Shown here: positions 50,901 to 58,334 of the stretch, in pieces
Layout of the letters: the number at the start of each line of letters is the position of its first letter
Position numbering within the stretch: position 1 is the stretch's first letter
DNA from: CBDCMJ01 sp965218875
GTDB taxonomy: Bacteria; Chloroflexota; Dehalococcoidia; Lucifugimonadales; UBA3495
Length of the DNA stretch: 64,000 nucleotides
NCBI GenBank assembly: GCA_965218875.1
Contig: CBDCMJ010000001.1
Coordinates: 1 to 64,000, forward strand
Reading direction: 5' to 3'
Position numbers and translations under genes: made by a program
Notes under the pieces: model-generated
Database searches by the model: none
Told to the model about the DNA's origin: nothing
The model's input: only the letters and a program-made list of their open reading frames with translations

Positions 50901-53479
50901 CCTGGGACGACCCCGGCGACGACTCCATCACCGGCTACGTCATCCTGCGGCGCAACCGCGCGACCACCGACCCGGGCGAGTTCACCGAACTGGTGGCCGA
51001 TACGGGCAGCGCCGCGACCACCTACACCGACCACAGCGTGTCGGCCGAAACTCTCTACACCTACCGGATCAAGGCCATCAACGGGCACGGGGTGAGCGAG
51101 CTCTCCCGCTGGGTGCGGGCCGACACCCCGGCGCCTCCCGTCCCCGCGCCGCCCACGGGCCTGACCGCCACGGCGTCCCACCACCAGGTGGTCCTCAGCT
51201 GGGACGACCCCCAGGACGACACCATCACCGGCTACGTCATCCTGCGGCGCAACCGGTCGACCACCGCCCCGGGCGAGTTCACCGAATTGGTGGCTGATAC
51301 GGGCAGCGCCGCGAACGCCTACACCGACGACAGCGTGTCGGCCGACACTTCCTACACCTACAAGATCAGGGCCATCAACGGGCACGGGGTGAGCGAGCTC
51401 TCCCGCTGGGCGCGGGCCGACACACCGGCTCCTTCCCCGGCGAACAGCCCGGCCACGGGAGCGCCGACCATCGCAGGAACGGTCCAGGTGGGCTCGACGC
51501 TGACGGCGGACACCTCCGGCATCGTCGACCAGGACGGGTTGACCAACGTTGCCTACAGCTACCAGTGGCTGGCCGACGATGCCGACATCGCCGGAGCGAC
51601 GGACTCCAGCTACACCCCGACCGATGGCGACGAGGGCGCAATCATCAAGCTGCGGGTGAGCTTCACCGACGACGCCGGCAACGAGGAGACGCTGACCAGC
51701 GTGGCGACGGATACGGTGGAGGTCCGACCCAACAGCCCGGCCACGGGAGCGCCGACCATCGCAGGAACGGCGCAGGTGGGCGAGACCCTGACGGCGGACA
51801 CGTCGGGCATCGTCGACCAGGACGGGTTGACCAACGTTGCCTACAGCTACCAGTGGCTGGCCGACGATGCCGACATCGCCGGAGCGACGGACTCCAGCTA
51901 CACCCCGACCGATGGCGACGAGGGCGCAATCATCAAGCTGCGGGTGTCCTTCACCGACGACGCGGGCAACGAGGAGACGATGACCAGCGCGGCGACGGAG
52001 CCGGTCGGCTTCGCGGTCCAGCAACAGATCGTGAACACGCCCGCCACTGGCCAACCCACCATCTCTGGCATGGCGCAGGTGGGCGAGACGCTGACGGCGG
52101 ACACGTCGGGCATCTCCGACGTCGACGGGCTGAGCAGCGCTTCCTACAGCTATCAGTGGCTGGCCGACGACGCTGCAATTACCGGCGCCACCGCGACGAC
52201 CTACACCCTGACCGACAGCGAACAAGGCAAGACCGTCAAGGTGCGGGTGTCCTTCACGGACGACGCCGGCAACGAGGAGACGCTGACCAGCGTGGCGACG
52301 GATACGGTGGAGGCCCGACCCAACAGCCCGGCCACGGGAGCGCCGACCATCGCAGGAACGGCGCAGGTGGGCGAGACCCTGACGGCGGACACGTCGGGCA
52401 TCGTCGACCAGGACGGGTTGACCAACGTTGCCTACAGCTACCAGTGGCTGGCCGACGATGCCGACATCGCCGGAGCGACGGACTCCAGCTACACCCCGAC
52501 CGATGGCGACGAGGGCGCAATCATCAAGGTGCGGGTGTCCTTCACGGACGACGCCGGCAACGAGGAGACGCTGACCAGCGTGGCGACGGATACGGTGGAG
52601 GCCCGACCCAACAGCCCGGCCACGGGAGCGCCGACCATCGCAGGAACGGCGCAGGTGGGCGAGACCCTGACGGCGGACACGTCGGGCATCGCCGACGGTG
52701 ACGGGTTGACCAACGCTGCCTACAGCTACCAGTGGCTGGCCGACGATGCCGACATCGCCGGAGCGACGGACTCCAGCTACACCCCGACCGATGGCGACGA
52801 GGGCGCAATCATCAAGCTGCGGGTGTCCTTCACCGACGACGCCGGCAACGAGGAGACGCTGACCAGCGCGGCAACGGATACGGTGGAGGCCCGACCCAAC
52901 AGCCCGGCCACCGGCCAGCCGACCATTGTAGGAACGGAGCAGGTGGGCGAGACGCTGACGGCGGACACCTCCGGCATCGCCGACCAGGACAGGCTGAGCA
53001 GCGTTTCCTACAGCTATCAGTGGCTGGCCGACGACGCTGCAATTACCGGCGCCACCGCGACGACCTACACCCTGACCGACAGCGAACAAGGCAAGACCGT
53101 CAAGGTGCGGGTGTCCTTCACGGACGATGCCGGCAATGATGAGAGTCTGACCAGCGCAGCCACCGGTACGGTGGAGGCGCGACCCAACAGTCCGGCCACC
53201 GGCGCGCCCGTCATTGTGGGCACGGCCCGGGTGGGCGAGACGCTGACGGCGGACACCTCGGGCATCGCCGACGCTGACGGGTTGAGCAGCGCGGTCTACC
53301 ACTACCAGTGGATCGTTAGCGACGGCGGCGCTGACCTCGTGGTCCCGGGCGCGAAGGCGTCGACCTACACTGTGCTCGCGATCGACCGGATGCTCGTCAT
53401 CAAGGTGAGGGTCCACGTCACTGATGACCGCGGGCACGTGGAGACGCTAACCAGCGCGCCGACCGCGGTGGTCCGCTGA
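44903..53479 (+). CDS. giant exported repeat protein (beta-propeller, prepeptidase-C, FN3, Ig-like)
   Basis: About 2860 residues. The N-terminus carries a proline run encoded by C13 and then a hydrophobic export signal (ALVLTAALLLAAIAALPALPLQAQT). Next are cadherin-like beta-sandwich units (LSGLSLSSGTLRPTFAAATTEY) alternating with blocks of about 40-residue propeller repeats (GIWSDGTTIWVADD-D-KLYAYTL). Two prepeptidase C-terminal-like domains follow (DVDWFAVDLVAGSTYVIDLEG; RDWVRVWLRSGRAYVIHMLG), then FN3 domains (PKGLTGTVAHDAVALTWDDPED), and ten roughly 96-residue Ig-like repeats (SPATGAPTIAGTAQVGETLT) with two FN3 domains among them. Probably a surface adhesin or scaffold. ATG 44903 has SD AGGAG. 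ATG 44918 is an alternative. Confidence 0.88.
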   Translation: MKVINMARKYLPLPPPPRLLPFGIAGWLAWGIARSALRGSRVSAPIRQVPALVLTAALLLAAIAALPALPLQAQTPAAELSGLSLSSGTLRPTFAAATTEYRAAVNYSVNRITVTATAAIGVTVEYLDATDIALDDADINATGFQVDLAVGETAFKAKVTSGTDTETYTVTVERDSAHIFGWTPSRDINALEAAGNASPQGIWSEGTTMWVADDDDDKLYAYTLATDARDATRDISLHSDNGDPQGIWSDETTIWVADDDDDKLYAYALSGGARDASKEFSLHADNGDPAGIWSDGMTIWVAESSGSPRKVFAYTLSGGANDTDKEFVSNWIPVGIWSHGTTMWVVNDVGVNVGLRVEAYTIDLNTDGTAGPNHGHRDTDKLFGLRSTRGTTPMGIWSDGKGAVWITAPDGPKVESYHMLPFSAGSTTLSTLTITDGTSDSALRPAFASTTLSYRTSVTDDVNRVTVSATPSDSTATLAYLDANGEALEDADSNTTGFQVDVGVGTTGIQVLVTTHDGFAFIHRVVVERDSGRPGGWTPTNDLYDLDPIAVNYPAGIWSDGTTMWLTNHSKSTVFAYTLATSLRDTSKEFSLHTDNDDPWGLWSDGTTIWVVDKTDKKVYAYTLDTGARDATQDIDLDSTIDEARGIWSDETTVWIADRFGTQLYAYTLSTGARDTTKEFALAANSEITGIWSDGTILWVADRLADTLYAYQLADGARDLARDIELVLPSPEGVWGRGSTIWVADAGFAFYGLSTALHRVTSYRLPPSSPNDITLSSLSLSPSPLVPSFTANLRPAFSFARVAYRVAVPNRAGRVTVNAAASNSATTVAYQDANGDVLEDADSNASGFQVDVAMGETSISIRLASGGTALTYTVVVERDSAALYGWTPTSDLNDLLQDNPALAGDRIRGVWADETTIYVIGHFEPMVFAYTRADGSRDESKDITTNQGSLAGGLDDGGKAGIWSDGMTMWVLNYVYGEDMNGVDDPNGSGKLFAYTLSDGARDTTKEIPLNLTSYDGARGIWSNGTTIWVSDWIDAKLFAYTLATGARVPASDITLHHLNDSAQGIWSDGTTIWVAQWNSHRVYAYTLATGAYDPDRGFDLAPGNRYPRDMWSDRATLFVPDHFQKVFSYNMPPSSNARLRELELTGIVLDPMFDGGIFSYGTTSVATSQTEVTAVPSDPDATYVVKLNGVEDDDGTVDFEGCGDVVSVEVTAADGMTTQTYTVTIPAHATDVPDLSADAQTLGEVDIGGKACSQIDHTHDVDWFAVDLVAGSTYVIDLEGKATNAGTLFDPILSGVYVTPKGGTEQIIGSPRGIRDDNDGEGNNSRLMFYVVESGRYYIAVRGFSLHTGTYVLSVNQRTLDDLRPIVYPNDPSYDRPNVPAVGEPQDQSGHPLILLRAAPAPDPGPLGSDMPEDTTTTATVIVNGVNNDDPGDDGRYHGQIDHHYDRDWVRVWLRSGRAYVIHMLGAGNAWSEDENSWRLTLEGPQIGGVFLVDRVAGDPYPYGLPGTDGEPTNDEWGAGPQSAAYFTATETGWHYIQAQGQSVVQTGTYAVHVFNLANPWGGPSPAPTSAQSTGETPGRPKGLTGTVAHDAVALTWDDPEDASITGYQILRLDRDVHGVGNFQVHVEDTGSATAAYVDREVEPETRYIYRIKARNAVGLSARSKYFNANTPPAPDAEPNTPATGAPSITGTAVVGGTLTADVSGIEDADGLSGAVYSYQWMISLETASADIPGATGATYSPVASDEGLAISVRVSFTDDAGNAESLTSAETEPVGYAVQAQVANTPATGAPTIGGNPRVGEALRASTSGIADQDGLSNAVYQYQWLADDTEIAGATAAAYTLVDDDAGKAIKVQVSFTDDAGNEESLTSAATVAVEARPNTPATGAPTISGIAQVGETLTANTSGVADADGLSNVQYEYQWLADDSDISGATNATYTLTDSEESKAITVQVSFTDDADNEETLTSAATDAVAGAQPTEPPAKPRNLSATASHDSVTLTWDDPGDDSITGYVILRRNRATTDPGEFTELVADTGSAATTYTDHSVSAETLYTYRIKAINGHGVSELSRWVRADTPAPPVPAPPTGLTATASHHQVVLSWDDPQDDTITGYVILRRNRSTTAPGEFTELVADTGSAANAYTDDSVSADTSYTYKIRAINGHGVSELSRWARADTPAPSPANSPATGAPTIAGTVQVGSTLTADTSGIVDQDGLTNVAYSYQWLADDADIAGATDSSYTPTDGDEGAIIKLRVSFTDDAGNEETLTSVATDTVEVRPNSPATGAPTIAGTAQVGETLTADTSGIVDQDGLTNVAYSYQWLADDADIAGATDSSYTPTDGDEGAIIKLRVSFTDDAGNEETMTSAATEPVGFAVQQQIVNTPATGQPTISGMAQVGETLTADTSGISDVDGLSSASYSYQWLADDAAITGATATTYTLTDSEQGKTVKVRVSFTDDAGNEETLTSVATDTVEARPNSPATGAPTIAGTAQVGETLTADTSGIVDQDGLTNVAYSYQWLADDADIAGATDSSYTPTDGDEGAIIKVRVSFTDDAGNEETLTSVATDTVEARPNSPATGAPTIAGTAQVGETLTADTSGIADGDGLTNAAYSYQWLADDADIAGATDSSYTPTDGDEGAIIKLRVSFTDDAGNEETLTSAATDTVEARPNSPATGQPTIVGTEQVGETLTADTSGIADQDRLSSVSYSYQWLADDAAITGATATTYTLTDSEQGKTVKVRVSFTDDAGNDESLTSAATGTVEARPNSPATGAPVIVGTARVGETLTADTSGIADADGLSSAVYHYQWIVSDGGADLVVPGAKASTYTVLAIDRMLVIKVRVHVTDDRGHVETLTSAPTAVVR
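44942..44954 (+). repeat. poly-C tract of 13 in the leader-peptide region
   Basis: Thirteen consecutive C, 24 bp after ATG 44918. A gain or loss of one base would put the 8.6-kb gene out of frame near its start. Confidence 0.85.
49940..53475 (+). repeat. intragenic Ig-like repeats, ten units of about 286 bp
   Basis: Units begin near 49945, 50261, 50548, 51445, 51730, 52033, 52320, 52607, 52896 and 53185. Several, such as those at 51730, 52320 and 52607, are nearly identical over most of their length at nucleotide level, so unequal recombination is likely. Confidence 0.85.
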
Positions 53480-53492
53480 GCGCAGCCGACAG

Positions 53493-53521
53493 GGAGGCCG
53501 CTGTCCTAGGCAGCGGCCTCC
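53493..53521 (+). terminator. hairpin after the giant gene
   Basis: GGAGGCCGCTG-TCCTAGG-CAGCGGCCTCC, perfect 11-bp stem 14 bp after the stop. No T-run follows, so termination is plausible but not certain. Confidence 0.6.
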
Positions 53522-53601
53522 GCCCGCGGCGACGCTGAGGGGGCCTTCCCAACACGCCGGCGACCCAGCCGCCGGTTCAGTCGCGCGAGAGGAGATGACG
53601 C

Positions 53602-54399
53602 ATGACGAAAGCGGGCCAAGCGACGCCCGCCCGGCCCGTCCTGGCCGACAATGCCGACATCTCAGGGGCCACCGCAACGGCCTACACCCTGGCGGACGCC
53701 GACGAGGGCGCTGCAGTCAAGGTGCCGTTGTCCTTCACCGACGACGCCGGCAACGAGGAGGAGTTGACCAGCGCGGCCACCATCGCAGTGGAGGCCCGGC
53801 CCAACAGCCCGGCCACCGGTCAGCCCACCATCTCCGGCACGGCCCGGGTTGGCGAGACGCTGACGGCGGATGCCTCCGGCATCGCCGACGATGACGGGTT
53901 GAACCAAGCGTCCTACAGCTACCAGTGGCTGGCCGACGATGCCGACATCGCCGGGGCCACCGCCACGGCCTACACGCTGGTGGACGCCGACGAGGGCGCT
54001 ACCATCAAGGTACGGGTATCCTTCACCGACGACGCGGACCACGAGGAGTCGCTGACCAGCGCGGCCACCGTGTCGGTGGCGGCGGCGGAATCCGCCGAAC
54101 CGCCCGCGCCGCCCACGGGCCTGACCGCTGCGGCGTCCCACGACCAAGTGGTCCTCAGCTGGTACGACCCCCAGGACGACGGCATCACCGGCTACGTGAT
54201 CCTGCGGCGCAACCGGGCGACCACCGACCCGGGCGAGTTCACAGAACTGGTGGCGGACACGGGCAGCGCCGCCACCACCTACACCGACCACGGCGTGGCG
54301 GCCGACGCTTCCTACACCTACCGGATCAAGGCCATCAACGAGCATGGGACGAGCGAGCGGTCCCGCTGGGTGCACATCGACACTCCGGCGGCCCCGTAG
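53602..54399 (+). CDS. signal-less fragment with Ig-like and FN3 repeats
   Basis: 265 residues starting in the middle of an Ig-like unit (DISGATATAYTLADADEGAAVKV), then one full unit (SPATGQPTISGTARVGETLTADASGI), then an FN3 domain (PTGLTAAASHDQVVLSWYDPQDDGITGYVILRRNRATTD). There is no signal peptide or start typical of an exported protein, though GAGAGGAG lies upstream of ATG 53602. It is either a remnant of the giant gene or a paralogue, or a store of repeat sequence for recombination. Positions 54400-54744 show no further gene. Confidence 0.6.
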   Translation: MTKAGQATPARPVLADNADISGATATAYTLADADEGAAVKVPLSFTDDAGNEEELTSAATIAVEARPNSPATGQPTISGTARVGETLTADASGIADDDGLNQASYSYQWLADDADIAGATATAYTLVDADEGATIKVRVSFTDDADHEESLTSAATVSVAAAESAEPPAPPTGLTAAASHDQVVLSWYDPQDDGITGYVILRRNRATTDPGEFTELVADTGSAATTYTDHGVAADASYTYRIKAINEHGTSERSRWVHIDTPAAP

Positions 54400-54744
54400 C
54401 CGGTGGCCACGACTGCGCCGCCGAGGGAGCCATCTGCACCAGAGACGGCAGGATTCTGTCCAACCGGCTGGAGGAGTTCACCGCCGCTGGGCCGGGTTAA
54501 TAGACCTGCCATCGCCCGTAGCTCAGCTCCCAGGGTCCCAGGGCAACGGAAGAGCCCGCCCGCATGGCAGAGGGGCTCGGGTGAAACGAAAAGGGGTCCG
54601 CATACTCAGACTGGCAGGGCCGCCGTCCAATTCCCGCTATGAAGGTCCGACGTTGTAGCGGTCGAGGGATCCGCGCCGATGCCGAATCACCCGTGCTCCC
54701 GGCGGCAGAAAGAGCGGAACCTGACAGGAGAGGAAGCAGGCGAA

Positions 54745-54999
54745 ATGAGACGGAAGCGTCCCTCGCGGTCCAGAGTGAAGCTCAACCCCGTCGCCGTGTG
54801 GGAACTGCTGGACCAACTGGGCATAACCCAAAAGGAGTTGGCCCGGCGCAGCGGGATTTCCGCGGGATACCTCTCCCAACTGATTCGCGGGGAGCGCAGT
54901 CCCTCGGTGCGCACCCAGCGACGCTTGCAGCAGGCCCTGGGCGTGAGCGACTGGGACCGGCTGTTCTTCATGGAACCCATTGAACCCGCCGGTGAGTAA
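54745..54999 (+). CDS. small XRE-type HTH protein
   Basis: 84 residues: LNPVAVWELLDQLGITQKELARRSGISAGYLSQLIRGERSPSVRTQRRLQQALGV and WDRLFFMEP, a single Cro/C1 helix-turn-helix. It closely parallels the protein at 16631-16873, so the two are paralogues within the element. ATG 54745 is preferred because it sits behind a GGAAGCAGG purine-rich site and aligns with the paralogue. Confidence 0.85.
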   Translation: MRRKRPSRSRVKLNPVAVWELLDQLGITQKELARRSGISAGYLSQLIRGERSPSVRTQRRLQQALGVSDWDRLFFMEPIEPAGE

Positions 55000-55134
55000 C
55001 GGCCGGTCCACCGGGACGCGGCGGCCCTGCCGGCCAACTCTTGCGGTGCACCCGCGCCGGTCAATCCCCTCCGCAAGGCCCGGATACGGGCCTTGACCTG
55101 CTGAAATGTGAAAAGGCCGCAAACATGGAACGGA

Positions 55135-55169
55135 GAGAGGGGACACCGCATCGTGCGGCGTCCCCTCTC
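55135..55169. terminator. long hairpin in the gap 55000-55405
   Basis: GAGAGGGGACACCGCA-TCG-TGCGGCGTCCCCTCTC, 15 of 16 pairs. It lies between the XRE gene and the convergent four-HTH gene. Nothing else is recognised in the gap. Confidence 0.55.
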
Positions 55170-55405
55170 GAATTGTCGCACCGGTCCACCAGCCCTCGCC
55201 CACCAACTCCGCCTCCCGTTCCTGTTCCGAGTTTAGCGCCCACTCGACGATGGACCGGTACGGAGAATTGGGCCTGGCGTTCCGTGTGGAGCCGCGCCGG
55301 TTCCCCGGCCAGAACTATCCAGACCGTCGGCGCGGTGTCTCATATCCGGTAGAGAGAAAGGCTGTAGGCGTTTCACCCTTGCCCGCTGTCCCTTCCTGGC
55401 CTCGC

Positions 55406-56659
55406 TCAGACGCCGGTCCGGTCCTCCCTGGGACCGTTGCCGTCCGGCTCCGGCTTGGTCAGCATGGCGCCGTAGCCCCGCTCGTCCACCAGGTGGGTCA
55501 CGGACACCCGGCCCCGGCTGTCGTACCCCGCGCGGTAGGCGTACTCAACCTCGGCGCCCCAGGGCACCCGGCCGCCGATGCGCACGGTGCCGCCGCCAGG
55601 GTTGTTACCACCGGCCCCCGGCCCACCGGCGCCGCGCACCACCACGCCGTTGCGCCCGCCCTTCTTCCAGGCCATCACCTTGACCTCGGCGGGCACCACC
55701 AGCTCCGCCGCCGAGGGCCGGAACAACACCCCGTGCAGCTTCCTCAGAACCTCCCCCGACGGGTTTCGCTGGCCGTTCATGATCTGGGAGAGATGACCGG
55801 AGCTGATGCCGGCCAGCCGGGCCGTCTCGTTCTGGCTCAGCTCGTGAGCATCCATCCGGTCCCACAGGGCGCGCGGATCGACGGTGGGAGGCTGGGCGGG
55901 TTCAATCCTGGCGGGCGCGTCCAGCGCCTCCTCCACCCGCGCCTGGACCGCCGGGCTCATGCTCCTTTCGCCCCGGGACACCTGGGTCATGTAGCCGCGA
56001 GACACCCCCACGTGTTCCGCCAGACCCTTGAGGCTCATGCCCTGCTCGCGGGCCCGCTCCCGGATGTAGCTGCTCTGACCCCTCCCTTTCACCCTGCCGT
56101 CCTGCCGGTTGGCGCACTGGGCAGGCCCGACTTTCACCGGACCGCCCAGCACCGATTCGACCCGCGTCTGGACGGCCGGGCTCATGTTCTTCCGGCCCCG
56201 CGCCACCTCCGACATGTAGCCGACCGACACCCCCACCCGCTGGGCCAGTTCCTTCTGGCTCAGGCCCAACTCCCGGGCCCGCTCCCGGATGCAGGTGCTC
56301 TCTCCCTGGATCAGGCCGCCCCGGCGGTAGACGATCCCCTGGCCGGGCACCTCGCCCAGGACCGCCGTGGCCCTCTCCCGCAGCAGGGGAGTCCAGGGCC
56401 GGCGCCCGCTGGCCACCGAGGACAGGTAGCCGTAGTTCACGCCCATCTTCACCGCCAGTTCCTTCAGGTTGAGGCCGTGCCGCCGGGCGGCAGCCCGAAG
56501 CTCGCTCTCGGGCTTGCCCCTGGTCCGTCCCTGTCCCGCCGCCCCGGCCTGCGTTCCCTGGATGTTCCCCGCACCGGCTGCGGCGTTCTCGTTGCCGTCG
56601 AACCTGGTTATGGAATGGGTGATTACCTCGGTGGTGTGGATGTTGGTAGTCGTCTTCAT
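55406..56659 (-). CDS. protein with four tandem XRE-like HTH domains
   Basis: 417 residues. Four Cro/C1-type segments occur in a row: RRHGLNLKELAVKMGVNYGYLSSVASGRRP, ARELGLSQKELAQRVGVSVGYMSEVARGRKN, AREQGMSLKGLAEHVGVSRGYMTQVSRGERS and MDAHELSQNETARLAGISSGHLSQIMNGQRN. A C-terminal beta-rich part follows (EVKVMAWKKGGRNGVVVRG, YDSRGRVSVTHLVDERGYGAML). Units 1-3 are each followed by an MSPAVQ-R-E-like helix. The start 56659 has SD GGAGGAAACGAC, identical to the leader at 33.7 kb. Possibly a multi-site DNA-binding or bridging protein. Confidence 0.85.
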   Translation of the reverse strand: MKTTTNIHTTEVITHSITRFDGNENAAAGAGNIQGTQAGAAGQGRTRGKPESELRAAARRHGLNLKELAVKMGVNYGYLSSVASGRRPWTPLLRERATAVLGEVPGQGIVYRRGGLIQGESTCIRERARELGLSQKELAQRVGVSVGYMSEVARGRKNMSPAVQTRVESVLGGPVKVGPAQCANRQDGRVKGRGQSSYIRERAREQGMSLKGLAEHVGVSRGYMTQVSRGERSMSPAVQARVEEALDAPARIEPAQPPTVDPRALWDRMDAHELSQNETARLAGISSGHLSQIMNGQRNPSGEVLRKLHGVLFRPSAAELVVPAEVKVMAWKKGGRNGVVVRGAGGPGAGGNNPGGGTVRIGGRVPWGAEVEYAYRAGYDSRGRVSVTHLVDERGYGAMLTKPEPDGNGPREDRTGV

Positions 56660-56683
56660 GTCGTTTCCTCCAAAACGCAGAAA

Positions 56684-56714
56684 GCGGGGCCGGCCCAAAG
56701 GGACCGACCCCGCT
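56684..56714 (-). terminator. cassette-type hairpin before the four-HTH gene
   Basis: On the minus strand AGCGGGGTCGG...CCGGCCCCGCT followed by TTCTGCGTTTTGGAGGAAACG. Same design as the hairpins at 33.6-36.3 kb. Confidence 0.55.
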
Positions 56715-56882
56715 CGTCTGTAAGCACTAGATTTTCAGTTGCCGGTGGCGGCTCAACCGACCGCCTTGATTTCCGCCGCGCCACCCCAGGGGGCGACGGG
56801 CTTGTGATTCCTGCTACTTATTCAGTTGTTGTTCCAACCTCCTGTAAGGGGATGGGAATTCAGGGTTCATCGTGTTGGTGGA

Positions 56883-57062
56883 TTACCTCCTTTCGGTTAT
56901 GGATTGGCTGCTGGTTCGTGCCTTTCCCGTTGCTGGTGGCAGCGGCCCACCGATGAGCAGTACCGCCGCCACGGCGATAAACAGGCGCCTGTGCCCGCCG
57001 ATGAAACCGCCGACAGCGACCGCTGTAGTCTTGAGTTGGTTGAGCCGTTCCGTGATGCGCAT
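56883..57062 (-). pseudogene. degraded copy of the small membrane protein
   Basis: MRITERLNQLKTTAVAVGGFIGGHRRLFIAVAAVLLIGGPL parallels 30711-31016, but after the first membrane helix the frame turns to KARTSSQSITERR-stop. The second helix and the Cys/Gln tail are lost. Inverted relative to the left copy, as expected for the right arm of the inverted duplication. Confidence 0.7.
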
Positions 57063-57689
57063 ACGCAGGTCTCCGGTCTTGCTTATGACGTTGGGGAACG
57101 GGTTGCCGCCCGGCGCCGGACGCACTCCGCCCACGGTGAGACGCGCAACGGAGAGCGCAGGAAGGCAGGGTGAGGGTTGGAGCAAGACGCAGCTCGGGAA
57201 CGCGAACCCTGGAGACTGCTATGAGGGAGAGTTGGAGAGGGACGAAGCTGGAGATATGGCTTTACCCCCGGCGGCGGACGCACTACGCCCTGATCTGGCA
57301 TTGGCATGGAAGCCGATGGGGGCTGGAGAATGGCGCAGTTCGCACAGGGTCGGTTCGCGAGGACGCGAAACCCGGGAAGCTGCTACGAGGGGGAATAGGA
57401 GGGGGAATTGGAGAGGAACGCAGTCCGGCCAGTGGCTACGTCGTCAGCCACCGCACCGGGGAAACTGCGCTGCAACGGTAAGCGTCCGGTCTGCTATTGC
57501 GGTGCGACCGGAGCAAGAGGAAGCTGCGGTGCCGCTGCCTGGGTCCAGCAGCTACGCCGCAGTCGCGGGGAAGCAGCCGGAGCTTGATGTCCGTTGCAAC
57601 CGCAGAGTGCAGAGAGTGCGAAGCAGGTTCAGCCGCTCCGCAGTGAAACCGAAGAGTAAGGGTCGAGGGTCCTGGGTCGCCAGTCAGAG

Positions 57690-58205
57690 TCTGGGGTCAC
57701 CTCCTGTCAGTGGGACTGCCGTGAGTTCAGGGTCTGCCGTCAAAAGGGATTCCCGGGTTGCCGTCTTGTGTCTGTCTGCCACCTCCGTGATTCTGGTCCT
57801 TGTTGTGGGGATGCCGCGCCGTGGGTAGGGACCTGGTGAAGCGCACCGTGCACTTCCGTAGTAAGGGATGCTGTGCCGTGGTTAGGGATACCTGGTGATG
57901 CGCCGCCGTGCGCCTCGATGGGATAAGGATACCGTGCCTTGGTTAGGGATGCCGGGTGAAGCGCACCGTGCGCCTCGGAAATATCCCTCGCGGACGCCCA
58001 TCGGGAGAGCAAGGCTCAATCCTTCTGAGTCAATCCGGCTGGGGCGGGCCGTTCGGAGAGCAGGGCTCAATCCTATGCGGCCAGTCCCGGGTCCAGGGAC
58101 GGGACCCTCCAGGTTTCTAGGGCGGGAAACGCTGGAAAAAGCCTGACAACGCAATCTAGTATCCGGCACCTGTCGGGGATGCGGCAAGGGTTTTACCGTC
58201 CCGGC
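57690..58205. repeat. non-coding repeat block, right arm
   Basis: Three tandem units of 57-61 bp start at 57821, 57878 and 57939 (GG-TAGGGA--CC-GGTGA-GCGC-CCGTGCGCCTC), then two units of about 49 bp (58003-58085, GGAGAGCA-GGCTCAATCCT), then a 120-bp block (58077-58200) that is the inverse of 29760-29880. The stretch 57186-57689 holds no clear gene. Confidence 0.7.
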
Positions 58206-58334
58206 GCCGAAAGTGTTCACAGAAATCTAAGTGCCAGATCCAGGCGCCGGCGCCGACACATCGCCCGGTGCTAGAATGACCGGGCTGCGCCAGGCAAAGC
58301 GCAGCGACCACAACCATTAACCAGAGAACGAGGA

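Noticed and set aside
48254..53437. Two very long minus-strand frames (778 and 939 codons) opposite the giant gene
   Set aside because: They arise from the repeat codon pattern of the Ig-like units (repeated VGEGHPHLDD-like strings). The plus strand has signal peptide and known folds.
54400..54680. Possible small genes after the orphan repeat cassette
   Set aside because: Frames are short, overlap each other and lack ribosome-binding sites or recognisable motifs.
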